Assembly (NCBI GenBank): GCA_903934195.1 | Contig: CAIZMV010000083.1 | Span: forward strand, 1 to 20,006 | Direction: 5' to 3' | DNA: 20,006 nt | Source of the DNA: an uncultured Acidimicrobiaceae bacterium | Lineage (GTDB): Bacteria; Actinomycetota; Acidimicrobiia; Acidimicrobiales; Ilumatobacteraceae | Shown here: piece by piece, positions 1-8,214 of the stretch | Numbering within the stretch: the stretch's first letter is position 1 | Layout: each line of letters opens with the position of its first letter | Position numbers and translations under genes: made by a program | The notes under the pieces: generated by a model | The model's database searches: none | What the model was told of the DNA's origin: nothing | What the model saw: only the letters and a program-made list of their open reading frames with translations

Positions 1-559
1 AGCCAGGCTCTTTTCGAGAAGGAACAAGAAACTCGCGTGCGCCTTCGGGAGTGGAAGGCATCAAGAACGGTGTCTCAACTTCAATGAATCCGTTCGTTTC
101 CATTTCCTTGCGAATAGCACTGTTAATTTGTGCACGCACACGCAAGTTCTTTTGCATCCGCTCACGTCGGATGTCGAGGTATCGATACTTCAGGCGAATC
201 ATTTCATCAACATCGTCTGCACGCGCATCAACAGGAAAAGGAGGCGGTTCTGCAGAGTTCAGAATCTCAACGACACAGTCACCTATTTCCACCATGCCTG
301 TAGTAAGCGACGTGTTAACAGTTCCTTCCGGACGAGCACGCACGACTCCGGTAACCCTGATGACATATTCGCTACGAACATCAACATCGTTGTCAACCAC
401 GCATTGCATGATTCCGGAATGGTCACGAATATCGAGAAAGGCAAGATGCTCTCCGTGCTCGCGGCGGCGTGCAACCCATCCACAGAGGGAAACTGTCTGC
501 CCAACGCTTGCTATATCTAATTCTCCACACATGTGGGTTCGCATTGCAGTGGATCTCAT
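1..559 (-). CDS. aspS: Aspartyl-tRNA synthetase, N-terminal part (runs off the left edge)
   Basis: Charges tRNA-Asp (or tRNA-Asx) with aspartate in the cytoplasm. About 186 residues are visible. The first 115 or so form the OB-fold anticodon-binding domain, with GWVARRREHGE followed by FLDIRDHSGIMQ. The start of the class II catalytic domain follows, with RYLDIRRERMQ and then FIEVETPFLMPSTPEGARE, which is class II motif 1 and the flipping-loop region of bacterial AspRS. The rest, including motifs 2 and 3, lies outside the window. The chosen ATG at 559 overlaps the hisS stop in an ATGA arrangement, so the two are probably translationally coupled. A second ATG at 544 (MRTHMCGEL) matches the usual family N-terminus just as well. 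The HGEHLAFLD loop differs from the common HGGVIFLD form. Identity is secure; the start is less so. Confidence 0.95.
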   Translation of the reverse strand, partial: MRSTAMRTHMCGELDIASVGQTVSLCGWVARRREHGEHLAFLDIRDHSGIMQCVVDNDVDVRSEYVIRVTGVVRARPEGTVNTSLTTGMVEIGDCVVEILNSAEPPPFPVDARADDVDEMIRLKYRYLDIRRERMQKNLRVRAQINSAIRKEMETNGFIEVETPFLMPSTPEGAREFLVPSRKEPG

Positions 560-1833
560 GGGGTGTGCCGCCTTGGCTGTCTCGGTCCAAGAACAGACGT
601 CAGATGATTCTGAAGTTCGGTTGATGGAATAGTTGTTTGTTCGGATGTAGAAAGATTGCGCACGGTACAGGTGGACTCTTCAGCCTCTGTTTCACCAATA
701 ATCACTGCGACCTGTGCCCCACTTCGATCCGCGCTCTTCATCTGTGACTTCATGCTGCGGCCTTCAAAGGCACGATCTGCTGAGAAGCCACTGTGACGTA
801 ATTGATTCGTAATGGAAAGGGCATGGGTTCCACCAGTGGTGTCAATGACAAAAACATCCAACACCGGAAATCCGTATGTAAAGCATTCCTCTGCGTCACA
901 AGCAAGCAATGTGCGGTCTACCCCGAGAGCAAAACCAATACCTGGGGTTGCAGGACCACCAAGGTCTTCAACAAGACCGTCGTATCGACCACCGCCGCCA
1001 ACTGCATTCTGTGCAGAGTCAAGCGATCCAGAGACAAATTCAAAAGTTGTCCGCTGGTAATAATCAAGCCCACGAACTAACCGTTCGTTCACCACATATG
1101 GAATACCTAGCGAATCAAGCCCAGAGCACACGGCGGCAAAATGTGCAGCCGCATCAGTGCTGAGAAAAGCACCAATTGTTGGGGCGCCAGCAATAGCGGC
1201 TGCATCTTGTGGCCGCTTTGAATCAAGGACCCGCAGCGGATTGCGATCGAGTGTCGACAACGCTTCAGCACTCAGAGTCTCACTGTGAGATCTGAAATAT
1301 GAACCAAGTGCCTCGACGTAGCGCCCACGATCACCTGCATCACCAAGCGAGTTAACAATCAGCGACACTTTGCTCAACCCAATGGCCTTGTAAAAGTCCC
1401 ACCCGAGAGAAATGACTTCGACATCAAGTTGAGAATCATCTACACCCAAGACTTCGATACCTACTTGGTCAAACTGGCGATACCTTCCTGCTTGTGGTCG
1501 TTCGTAGCGAAAGTTAGGACCCGAGTACCACACCTTCCATGGAGGCGTTGGGCGATGCTGGGCAAAAGCACGGCACACGCTGGCAGTGTGCTCTGGGCGC
1601 AGAGCAATATGGCGACCACCCTTATCTGTGAAGTCGTACATCTCTTTAGTGACTACATCTGTTGCGTCACCAAGGCGCTGGAATACTCCGAGGTCTTCGA
1701 ACATCGGCGGAATGATGTTCTGGTAGCCAGCTGATTCGACCCCGTCAGCAAAAACTTGCACCATGGCACGCCATCTACCCGCATGAGGCGGCAAGATATC
1801 GCGGGTTCCCGGGCTTGTTTGAAACGATGACAC
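556..1833 (-). CDS. hisS: Histidyl-tRNA synthetase
   Basis: Class II synthetase that charges tRNA-His. About 425 residues, the normal family length. From the N-terminus it shows GTRDILPP, motif 2 as LRPEHTASVCR (about residue 78 on), YSGPNFRYERPQAGRYRQF, the histidine-specific RGLDYYQRTTFEF, and motif 3 region GGGGRYDGL. A C-terminal anticodon-binding domain follows (DVFVIDTT to the end). Motif 2 has His where the family normally has Gly (LRPEGTA), an unusual substitution beside histidine-binding residues. Two starts are possible: GTG at 1833 (chosen) or TTG at 1839. The gene follows rel with almost no gap and overlaps aspS by four bases. A TAGCCT element over the rel stop may give it its own promoter. 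Confidence 0.96.
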   Translation of the reverse strand: MSSFQTSPGTRDILPPHAGRWRAMVQVFADGVESAGYQNIIPPMFEDLGVFQRLGDATDVVTKEMYDFTDKGGRHIALRPEHTASVCRAFAQHRPTPPWKVWYSGPNFRYERPQAGRYRQFDQVGIEVLGVDDSQLDVEVISLGWDFYKAIGLSKVSLIVNSLGDAGDRGRYVEALGSYFRSHSETLSAEALSTLDRNPLRVLDSKRPQDAAAIAGAPTIGAFLSTDAAAHFAAVCSGLDSLGIPYVVNERLVRGLDYYQRTTFEFVSGSLDSAQNAVGGGGRYDGLVEDLGGPATPGIGFALGVDRTLLACDAEECFTYGFPVLDVFVIDTTGGTHALSITNQLRHSGFSADRAFEGRSMKSQMKSADRSGAQVAVIIGETEAEESTCTVRNLSTSEQTTIPSTELQNHLTSVLGPRQPRRHTP

Positions 1834-1847
1834 AGCCAATCAGGCTA
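1831..1847 (-). promoter_or_regulatory. Possible -10 element for hisS overlapping the rel stop codon
   Basis: On the minus strand TAGCCT (1847 to 1842) is followed by eight bases and then GTG (1833). The TAG is the stop codon of rel. TAnnnT at this distance from a start is the layout of leaderless promoters in actinobacteria. No clear -35 is visible. The eight-base spacing and the competing TTG start make this the weaker member of the set. Confidence 0.35.
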
Positions 1848-4064
1848 GTCGGACTGCCCACCAGGAACGATGCGATATGCGTCGTACACGGAATCAATTG
1901 ACTTAATAACCCGCAATACAGCATCCAAGTGATTGGGATCACCTAATTCGAATTCAAATCTCATCTTCGCTACCCGATCTGAGCCGGTATGGGTACTGCA
2001 GGCGACAATATTGACGTGCTGTTCTGACAAAGCATTCGCCACATCGCGCAACAGCTTGCTGCGATCAAGAGCAACTACTTCTACGCCGACGTTGAACATG
2101 GTGCCAGGTGAAGTTCTTGCCCATTCAACATCGATCATTCGAGTTGGCTCGCCTTCAACCAAAGATTCAGCGTTGGCGCAGTCTGAGCGATGAATACTTA
2201 CTCCCCGACCCTTTGTGATGAAACCGGAAATCTCATCACCTGGCACAGGAGTACAGCAACGAGACAAGCGAACCAGAACATCTTCGAGACCTTCAACATG
2301 AATTCCTGTAGCACTTCGCTTTTCAGTCGTGATGAGGTCCATGCGCATGGGCATGGCCAACTGCTCATCGCTTCCTTCACGACGCATGGCTCGACCAATT
2401 CTCTGAGCGAAACCACGCGCAGACACATGATGCTCACCAATGGCGGCAAACAGCGTGTCGATATCTGTCATGTTGAGAGCTTCGAGTTCTTGTAAGAACG
2501 CATCAGATGTCCAAATTCGTTGAACGGGAAGTCCTTCTCTACGCAATTCTGCAGTTAAGTCTTCACGACCAGACTCAACCATGTCTTCGCGACGTTCACG
2601 TGTGAACCAGTTCTTGATCTTGCTCTTGGCACGAGGCGACTGAACGAAACCTAACCAATCACGTGATGGCCCAGCGCCTTCAACATTTGAAGTGAAGATT
2701 TCACATGAATCACCAGACACCAAAGTGGAATCAAGTGACACAAGTCGGCCATTCACTCGTGCGCCAACACACGAGTGACCAACTTCTGTATGCACGGTGT
2801 AGGCAAAGTCCACGGGAGTTGAATTGATCGGCAAAGTGATGACTCTGCCCTTTGGCGTAAATACAAAGACCTCTTCCTGTTCAAGGTCGTTCTTCAGGTC
2901 AGCCATGAACTCGCCAGGGTCTGAGATTTCAGATTGCCAGTCAATGATGCGATTCAACCAATCCGAATCGTTCGTATCGGTGCCTTCTTTGTAGGCAAAG
3001 TGAGCAGCAACGCCGCGTTCTGCGCGCTCATGCATCTCTTGAGTACGAATCTGCACCTCTAATGCACGACCACCTGGCCCAATCACCGTGGTGTGAAGAG
3101 ATTGATAGAGATTGAACTTCGGCATTGCGATGTAGTCCTTGAACCGGCCAACGACAGGTCGCCATTTACCGTGCAAGCAACCAAGAGCGCCGTAACAATC
3201 GCGCACGCTGTCTACAACAATTCGAATTGCTACTAAATCGAAAATGTCATCAAAGTCACGGTCTTTCTGCACCATCTTTTCGTAGATGCTCCACAGATGC
3301 TTCCCGCGTCCGGTGACCTGCGCTTCAATGTTTACTTCCGACAACCTGGCAGACACTTCTGCAATAGCTTTTGCTAGGTACAGGTCTCGTTCTGGAGTTC
3401 TGGTTGATACCAAGTTGTCTAGTTCGGCAAATCGTTTCGGATACAGAGCAGCGAATGACAAGTCTTCTAATTGTTGCTTAACTTCTTGCATTCCCATGCG
3501 GTGTGCGAGTGGCGCATAGATGTCTAAAGTTTCCTGCGCGGTGCGCTGTTGCTTTTCAAGTGGCACACCAGCAAGAGTGCGCATGTTGTGCAAACGATCT
3601 GCAAGCTTTATGACAAGAACTCGCATATCTTTGGCCATTGCGACCAACATTTTGCGCATTGTCGCTGCCTGTTGCGCCTCACGAGAATCAAACTGCAAAC
3701 GCTCTAACTTTGTGACGCCGTCGACAAGCATGGCAACTTCATCACCGAAATTGCGCTGAACGTCCTCGAGAGTGATTTCTGTATCTTCTACCGCGTCGTG
3801 CAAGAGGGCTGCTGCTAACGACACTTCATCAAGTCCGATATCAGCGACAATTCGAGCGACCGCTATCGGATGATTGATATACGCCTCACCAGACGAGCGC
3901 ATTTGATTAGTGTGCGCTACTCGCGCAACTTCGTAGGCCCTATTCACCAGCGACACTGATGCCTTCGGATGGCGGCTACGGAAAGAAGTTAAAAGTGGCG
4001 CCAACTCTTCGATGGGCGCGTTCTGCTGACGCCTCCAAGGAAGAACTCGATCGGCAGTACCCAT
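1845..4064 (-). CDS. rel: Bifunctional (p)ppGpp synthetase/hydrolase, Rel/SpoT family
   Basis: Makes and degrades the stringent-response alarmone (p)ppGpp. About 739 residues, the usual length of actinobacterial long RSH proteins. The order is a hydrolase domain with intact LLHDAVEDT (HD motif, about residues 87-95), a synthetase domain with DFDDIFDLVAIRIV, GRFKDYIAMPK and NLYQSLHTTV (about 270-330), a TGS domain beginning VFVFTPKGRVITLP (about 400-460), a zinc-finger/CC region (RLSRCCTPVPGDE, about 600) and a C-terminal ACT domain. Both catalytic halves look intact, so a bifunctional enzyme is expected. ATG at 4064 is preferred; TTG at 4070 is an in-frame alternative. In M. tuberculosis apt lies between secF and rel; here they are adjacent. 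Confidence 0.96.
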   Translation of the reverse strand: MGTADRVLPWRRQQNAPIEELAPLLTSFRSRHPKASVSLVNRAYEVARVAHTNQMRSSGEAYINHPIAVARIVADIGLDEVSLAAALLHDAVEDTEITLEDVQRNFGDEVAMLVDGVTKLERLQFDSREAQQAATMRKMLVAMAKDMRVLVIKLADRLHNMRTLAGVPLEKQQRTAQETLDIYAPLAHRMGMQEVKQQLEDLSFAALYPKRFAELDNLVSTRTPERDLYLAKAIAEVSARLSEVNIEAQVTGRGKHLWSIYEKMVQKDRDFDDIFDLVAIRIVVDSVRDCYGALGCLHGKWRPVVGRFKDYIAMPKFNLYQSLHTTVIGPGGRALEVQIRTQEMHERAERGVAAHFAYKEGTDTNDSDWLNRIIDWQSEISDPGEFMADLKNDLEQEEVFVFTPKGRVITLPINSTPVDFAYTVHTEVGHSCVGARVNGRLVSLDSTLVSGDSCEIFTSNVEGAGPSRDWLGFVQSPRAKSKIKNWFTRERREDMVESGREDLTAELRREGLPVQRIWTSDAFLQELEALNMTDIDTLFAAIGEHHVSARGFAQRIGRAMRREGSDEQLAMPMRMDLITTEKRSATGIHVEGLEDVLVRLSRCCTPVPGDEISGFITKGRGVSIHRSDCANAESLVEGEPTRMIDVEWARTSPGTMFNVGVEVVALDRSKLLRDVANALSEQHVNIVACSTHTGSDRVAKMRFEFELGDPNHLDAVLRVIKSIDSVYDAYRIVPGGQSD

Positions 4065-4076
4065 GGTCAAAGGTTA
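4062..4076 (-). promoter_or_regulatory. Leaderless-type -10 element for rel overlapping the secF stop codon
   Basis: On the minus strand TAACCT (4076 to 4071) is followed by six bases and then ATG (4064). The TAA is the secF stop codon. There is no convincing Shine-Dalgarno sequence before this ATG, which fits a leaderless message. The same TAACCT lies seven bases before pimA. Inferred from spacing and recurrence only. Confidence 0.5.
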
Positions 4077-5192
4077 GCGACGAGACTTCTTTCGTGGGCG
4101 CGGTGGGTGACTCAATAGAGTCTCCACGGCCACAGGGGCTGGCGCAATGCCCTGGCTAGCGTCTGTTGCCGCCCGGGCAGCAGCGCGTCGACCAACTGGG
4201 GCACCGGTATGCATGAGGTGGGCCATATCTGCCCCGAGGGACAAGTGACCCTTCATCGAGCGATATTGGTCTGAGCGTTCCTTCAAGATGCCAACTAGTG
4301 GTGTCGCAATGAAGATCGATGAGTATGCGCCAGTTGCGAGACCGACAAGCAGTGCCAAGGCGAACTCACGAAGTGCAATGGCGCCTAGTAGCCCAGAGCC
4401 AATAACGAGCAAGCTAAGAACAGGAAGCAAGGCTGCAATCGAGGTGTTCAGAGAGCGCATCAGAACTTGGTTCATGGACACGTTGACAATGTCGCCGTAG
4501 GACACTTTCGAACCGCTGAAACGCTCATTGTTTTCATGAACTTTGTCGAACACAACAATGGTGTCATACAACGAGAACCCAAGAATTGTTAGGAACGCCA
4601 CGACAGTTGCCGGAGTTACTTCAAGTTTGAAAACTGAATACACACCAACGCTGATTCCGACGTCGTGAACCATCGCGGCGATGGCCGACAACGCCATTCG
4701 CCATTCGAAGCGCCAGGCAATGAACAGCGAAACGATCAGGAAGAAAACCAACAAAGCATTGATGGCCTTGACTGTGATGTTGCGACCCCAGGTTGAGCTA
4801 ACGGTAGAGACACTGACGTCATTAACTGTCGCACTGGCTGCTTTAGCTAATCCTTCTTGAATTTTGGTGCGCGTCTCGACTGGAAGGTCACCCAACTGAA
4901 TACGGATACGTTCTGTAGATCCCGACGTCAAGGTCTGAATTTTTGCGTTATCGGTTCTGATTTTGTTATCCGCCAGAATCTCTTTTGCTTTCGCTTCAGA
5001 CATGGTGCCAGCCACAGGCACTTCAAAGGCAACGCCGCCCTTGAAGTCGATACCAAGGTTCAAGCCTTGAGTAAACAAAGAGCCGACAGTGACCAAAAGA
5101 AGCAATCCGGAAGCAATAAACCCAATATTGCGACGGCCGTAAAAGTTGATTGTTGTTTCACCACGGAATAAACGTGACATTCCACCAGCCAT
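4074..5192 (-). CDS. secF: Protein-export membrane protein SecF
   Basis: Partner of SecD in the accessory complex that uses the proton gradient to help preproteins through SecYEG. 372 residues. An N-terminal membrane helix (about 21-39) is followed by GLNLGIDFKGGVAFEV, a periplasmic P1-like domain, and a bundle of five predicted membrane helices between about 135 and 310 carrying LTILGFSLYDTIVVFDKVHEN, the conserved SecF signature. The C-terminal tail is basic and Ala/Pro-rich (ends RPRKKSRR), probably cytoplasmic. The start ATG shares its A with the secD TAA stop (TAATG), so translation is very likely coupled. Confidence 0.97.
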   Translation of the reverse strand: MAGGMSRLFRGETTINFYGRRNIGFIASGLLLLVTVGSLFTQGLNLGIDFKGGVAFEVPVAGTMSEAKAKEILADNKIRTDNAKIQTLTSGSTERIRIQLGDLPVETRTKIQEGLAKAASATVNDVSVSTVSSTWGRNITVKAINALLVFFLIVSLFIAWRFEWRMALSAIAAMVHDVGISVGVYSVFKLEVTPATVVAFLTILGFSLYDTIVVFDKVHENNERFSGSKVSYGDIVNVSMNQVLMRSLNTSIAALLPVLSLLVIGSGLLGAIALREFALALLVGLATGAYSSIFIATPLVGILKERSDQYRSMKGHLSLGADMAHLMHTGAPVGRRAAARAATDASQGIAPAPVAVETLLSHPPRPRKKSRR

Positions 5193-6709
5193 TACGCCAC
5201 CGCCTCTGAAATTTTGGCTTTGGCCACGCCAAGCACTCGCCCTCTGTTGAACAACTTCGTTTTGGCCAACAGAAGAACTGCAGGCCGTGCAAAGAAGTAA
5301 GACACCACCATGTCAGACAATGTGGAGAGACCCAAGAAGAAGGCGAAACCTCGAACAGACCCGACTGTGAGTTGCCACAACACGACTGCACCGATGAGCG
5401 ACACAGTGTCAGCTACCAAAATGGTGCGCCATGCACGATCAAACCCGCGTGCCGCAGAGTTACGCAATGTGCGTCCTTGTTGTACGTCATCTTTGAGTTT
5501 TTCAAAGAACACAACATAGGAGTCAACCGTGACACCAACAGAAACAATGATTCCGGCTGCACCAGACAAAGTCAGAGCTAATCCGTTGGTCTTTGACAGC
5601 CAAGATATGACGCTCCAAAGCAATAATCCTGATACGCCAAGTCCACCGACAACAACGATGGCCAGAAGGCGGTAATAGAACAACAAGAACAGAAGCACGA
5701 GCAAGAGCCCGATGAGTCCAGACAAAACTGCCGCGCGCAATGAATCTTCACCAAGAGAAGCAGACACGGTCTGAACAGTTGGGGTATCAAACTTCACAGG
5801 CACAGCACCGAACTGCAAGACACGAGCCAAATCTTTTGCTTCGGTTTCAGTGAATGAGCCGCTTATCTGCACGCTGCCGTTATCAAATGTGGGTGTCTGT
5901 ACTGTTGGCGCAGAAATTACTTCACCGTCGAGAATGATGGCGACGGCCTTTGTAGGACAATCGGCACCACCTGCAAAGCACTTTGTCGATAATGCATTCC
6001 AGACGTCTGCTCCGGCGGCACCACTACGGAGTTTTGCTACTACTACCCAACCACCAGCATCGACTTGCGCCGACGAATCGTTAGAGAAAACTTCTCCAGT
6101 TGCTTCAATGGGGCCGAGCAAATAGATCAGCCCATCTTTACGACCAGGAAGAATTGTTTGACCCTCCGGCAAACCAGTGATCGGATTTACAGTCTCAGCA
6201 GGAACAGTTGTCGTGGTTACTGCGGCAGTACGTGAACTTCCGATTCCACCAGCCGGTGGAGGCAAAGTTGTTGACGCTGGTTTCAGTGTGGTTGTGGTTG
6301 CACCCTTGACAGTTGTGGTGGTTGCACCCTGCACAGTTGTTGTAGTTGTGTTTTCAGGATTCTCTGCGACCTTCAAGACCGGGCGCATTTCGACAGCACC
6401 GGTGCGACCAATGGTGTCAAGAGCCTGCTGCTGATCTTTCACGCCGGGCAGGTTGACAACAACTGTGTTTCCTTGGCGAATGATTTCTGGCTCTGCTACT
6501 CCAATTGAGTCAACACGCTGACGAATAATGTCTACGGCGACAGAAAGTGCTGCCTCATCAACTTCCCCCACTGGAGTCATGGTGACCGAAGCGCCACCTT
6601 GAAGGTCGAGCCCGAGAGCAGGAAAGTTACCGGCAACAATGTTGGCGGTGAATGTTCCGCCAGCAAGCAGAACTATCCCCACAAGAGAAATAACTAAGCG
6701 GCGAGTCAT
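5192..6709 (-). CDS. secD: Protein-export membrane protein SecD, with a Thr-rich insert
   Basis: SecD subunit of the SecDF-YajC complex. 505 residues. It has an N-terminal membrane helix (about 5-23), GLDLQGGASVTM (motif D1, about 33-44), and a large extracytoplasmic P1 domain. A C-terminal bundle of membrane helices follows, with SGAAGIIVSVGVTVDSYVVFFEKLKDD cut here into the recognisable GAAGIIVSVGVTVDSY and VVFFEKLK parts, the D5/D6 signature. Residues 121-170 are a low-complexity Thr-rich insert with eight-residue repeats, placed inside the P1 region. The TAA of yajC lies three bases before the ATG. Confidence 0.97.
   Translation of the reverse strand: MTRRLVISLVGIVLLAGGTFTANIVAGNFPALGLDLQGGASVTMTPVGEVDEAALSVAVDIIRQRVDSIGVAEPEIIRQGNTVVVNLPGVKDQQQALDTIGRTGAVEMRPVLKVAENPENTTTTTVQGATTTTVKGATTTTLKPASTTLPPPAGGIGSSRTAAVTTTTVPAETVNPITGLPEGQTILPGRKDGLIYLLGPIEATGEVFSNDSSAQVDAGGWVVVAKLRSGAAGADVWNALSTKCFAGGADCPTKAVAIILDGEVISAPTVQTPTFDNGSVQISGSFTETEAKDLARVLQFGAVPVKFDTPTVQTVSASLGEDSLRAAVLSGLIGLLLVLLFLLFYYRLLAIVVVGGLGVSGLLLWSVISWLSKTNGLALTLSGAAGIIVSVGVTVDSYVVFFEKLKDDVQQGRTLRNSAARGFDRAWRTILVADTVSLIGAVVLWQLTVGSVRGFAFFLGLSTLSDMVVSYFFARPAVLLLAKTKLFNRGRVLGVAKAKISEAVA
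6287..6350 (-). repeat. 24-base tandem repeats coding the Thr-rich insert of SecD
   Basis: Two tandem 24-base units, 6287-6310 and 6311-6334, agree at 19 of 24 positions by my alignment. A degenerate partial third copy runs to about 6350. They encode TTTTV/L followed by KGA or QGA in the SecD protein. The period is a multiple of three, so copy-number change would not break the frame. Confidence 0.75.
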
Positions 6710-6712
6710 GCT

Positions 6713-7060
6713 TTATTTCGTATCGTCCGAAGCGGCTTCAGCCGCAGGCGCTTTACGCGCAACAGAACTACGAGCCACGCGAATTTCAATTCGCTCTGAG
6801 CCGTGGCCGTCTGCAACATCAACCCACAACACATCGCCTTCGATGGCCGTTACAAAGCCGTAGATGCCCGAGTTCAAAATGATCTCATCGTCGACTGCGA
6901 TAGAACTCTGAAGCAATTGACCTTCTTTGAGGCGACGGCGCTGAGGACGAAGCAACAAGAAATACATGGCGGCGAAAATGGCGCCAAAAAAGAACAAAGT
7001 GAACAATGGATTGCCATTGCTGTTTGAAGATGATGTTTCAGAGAGCAGGATTTCAATCAC
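6713..7060 (-). CDS. yajC: Preprotein translocase subunit YajC
   Basis: Small membrane protein that associates with SecDF. 115 residues. A single membrane helix lies at about 19-37 (LFTLFFFGAIFAAMYFLLL), followed directly by RPQRRRLKE, the classic YajC junction, then a small beta-rich domain (VDDEIILNSGIYGFVTAIEGD) and an acidic, Ala-rich tail. The start codon is GTG at 7060. AGGA nine bases before it could act as a ribosome-binding site, while TAGGAT overlapping it could be a -10 element. Three bases separate it from secD. Confidence 0.95.
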   Translation of the reverse strand: MIEILLSETSSSNSNGNPLFTLFFFGAIFAAMYFLLLRPQRRRLKEGQLLQSSIAVDDEIILNSGIYGFVTAIEGDVLWVDVADGHGSERIEIRVARSSVARKAPAAEAASDDTK

Positions 7061-7105
7061 GACGGGTAATCCTAGCGACCAGAGACTGAATCAGCCCGAT
7101 TTCCC
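7061..7105 (-). promoter_or_regulatory. tgt-yajC spacer with possible yajC promoter or ribosome-binding site
   Basis: A 45-base spacer. On the minus strand TAGGAT (7074 to 7069) lies eight bases before the GTG of yajC. It contains AGGA, so it is ambiguous between a -10 element and a Shine-Dalgarno sequence. I see no hairpin plus T-run that would end transcription after tgt. Confidence 0.3.
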
Positions 7106-8203
7106 TTAGGCCCACACGTCCAGAATGCCCCGCTTGAGGTCCGAAAAGGTGCCCTGCTGTATTGCGTGTCTCATGTCCTTCATCAACGAAATGGTCCATG
7201 CCAGGTTATGAACAGACACCAATCGAGACCCACTGGGCTCGCCGGTTTGGGCCAGATGGCGAAGGTAACCACGAGAATGAGATGCACAGACCCAGCATGA
7301 GCACAACGGGTCGAGTGGCTCGTCTGAATCTAGGAACTGAGCGTTCTTGATGTTCACCCTCCCCTGCGACGTCAATGCAGTCCCGTGGCGGCCGAGGCGA
7401 GTTTGCAAAACACAATCAAATTGATCGACGCCAAGTCCTACTGCCTCAACAAGTGACGCAGGGTCTCCGACACCCATGAGATAACGCGGACGATCTTCGG
7501 GAAGCTCGTCAATACACGCGGCAATGGACTCCACCATCTCAGCGCGACTCTCACCTACAGAAAGACCCCCGATACCAAATCCGTCAAAACCCACATCAAC
7601 TGTTCGCCGAGCACTTTCTGCTCGCATCGCAGAGTTGGTTCCCCCCTGCACGATTCCAAACAGCGACTGGTCAGGTCGAGAGTGTGCCGCTTTTGCTCGT
7701 AATGCCCATGCATGCGTTCGTTCAAGAGCAAGTCGAACCACATCAGGCTCTGCAGGTAGCGATGTGCATACATCGAGAACCATTTGAATGTCTGCGCCAA
7801 TCTTCTCTTGTGTCTGCACAGCAATTTCGGGCGTGAAGCGATGGTACGAGCCGTCATATGTTGATTTGAACGTCACTCCGTCATCATCAACCTTTGGATC
7901 GAGAGAGAATACTTGGAATCCACCAGAGTCCGTCAGGGTCAAACCATCCCAGCCACTAAACGAACCGAGGCCGCCAAACTTCTCAACAACGTCTGCTCCG
8001 GGACGCAACATGAGGTGGTACGTGTTGCCGAGAACAATGCGAGCACCGATATCTGCATAGTCACGCGCGCTGAGATACTTCACTGCACCGCGAGTGCCCA
8101 CTGGCATAAAGCACGGAGTCTCATATGTCCCGCGATGAGTCGTCGCTGTTGCAGAACGCGCTGCACCATCTCGTGCGTCAATATCGAGTTGTACTGGAAA
8201 CAT
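7106..8203 (-). CDS. tgt: tRNA-guanine transglycosylase (queuosine pathway)
   Basis: Exchanges the wobble guanine of GUN-anticodon tRNAs for preQ1 in queuosine synthesis. 365 residues, normal for bacterial Tgt. Seen: TDSGGFQVFSL (Asp92 region), FGIVQGG, FGIGGLSVGE, RYLMGVGDP, the nucleophile Asp263 in QFDCVLQTRLGRHG, and the zinc site Cys301-x-Cys303-x2-Cys306 with His332. One oddity is Gln267 where DCVxPTR normally has Pro; another is VLDVCTSLPA where LDECTPYPA is common. A good AAAGG ribosome-binding site precedes the ATG. QueA, which acts on the product of Tgt, is the gene just before it, so the pair forms a functional unit. Confidence 0.96.
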   Translation of the reverse strand: MFPVQLDIDARDGAARSATATTHRGTYETPCFMPVGTRGAVKYLSARDYADIGARIVLGNTYHLMLRPGADVVEKFGGLGSFSGWDGLTLTDSGGFQVFSLDPKVDDDGVTFKSTYDGSYHRFTPEIAVQTQEKIGADIQMVLDVCTSLPAEPDVVRLALERTHAWALRAKAAHSRPDQSLFGIVQGGTNSAMRAESARRTVDVGFDGFGIGGLSVGESRAEMVESIAACIDELPEDRPRYLMGVGDPASLVEAVGLGVDQFDCVLQTRLGRHGTALTSQGRVNIKNAQFLDSDEPLDPLCSCWVCASHSRGYLRHLAQTGEPSGSRLVSVHNLAWTISLMKDMRHAIQQGTFSDLKRGILDVWA

Positions 8204-8214
8204 GTAAACAGCCT

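Noticed and set aside
51..632. Long plus-strand open frame over the aspS start
   Set aside because: It lies opposite aspS, whose minus-strand reading gives clear AspRS motifs; the plus reading is Ser/Arg-rich and resembles nothing.
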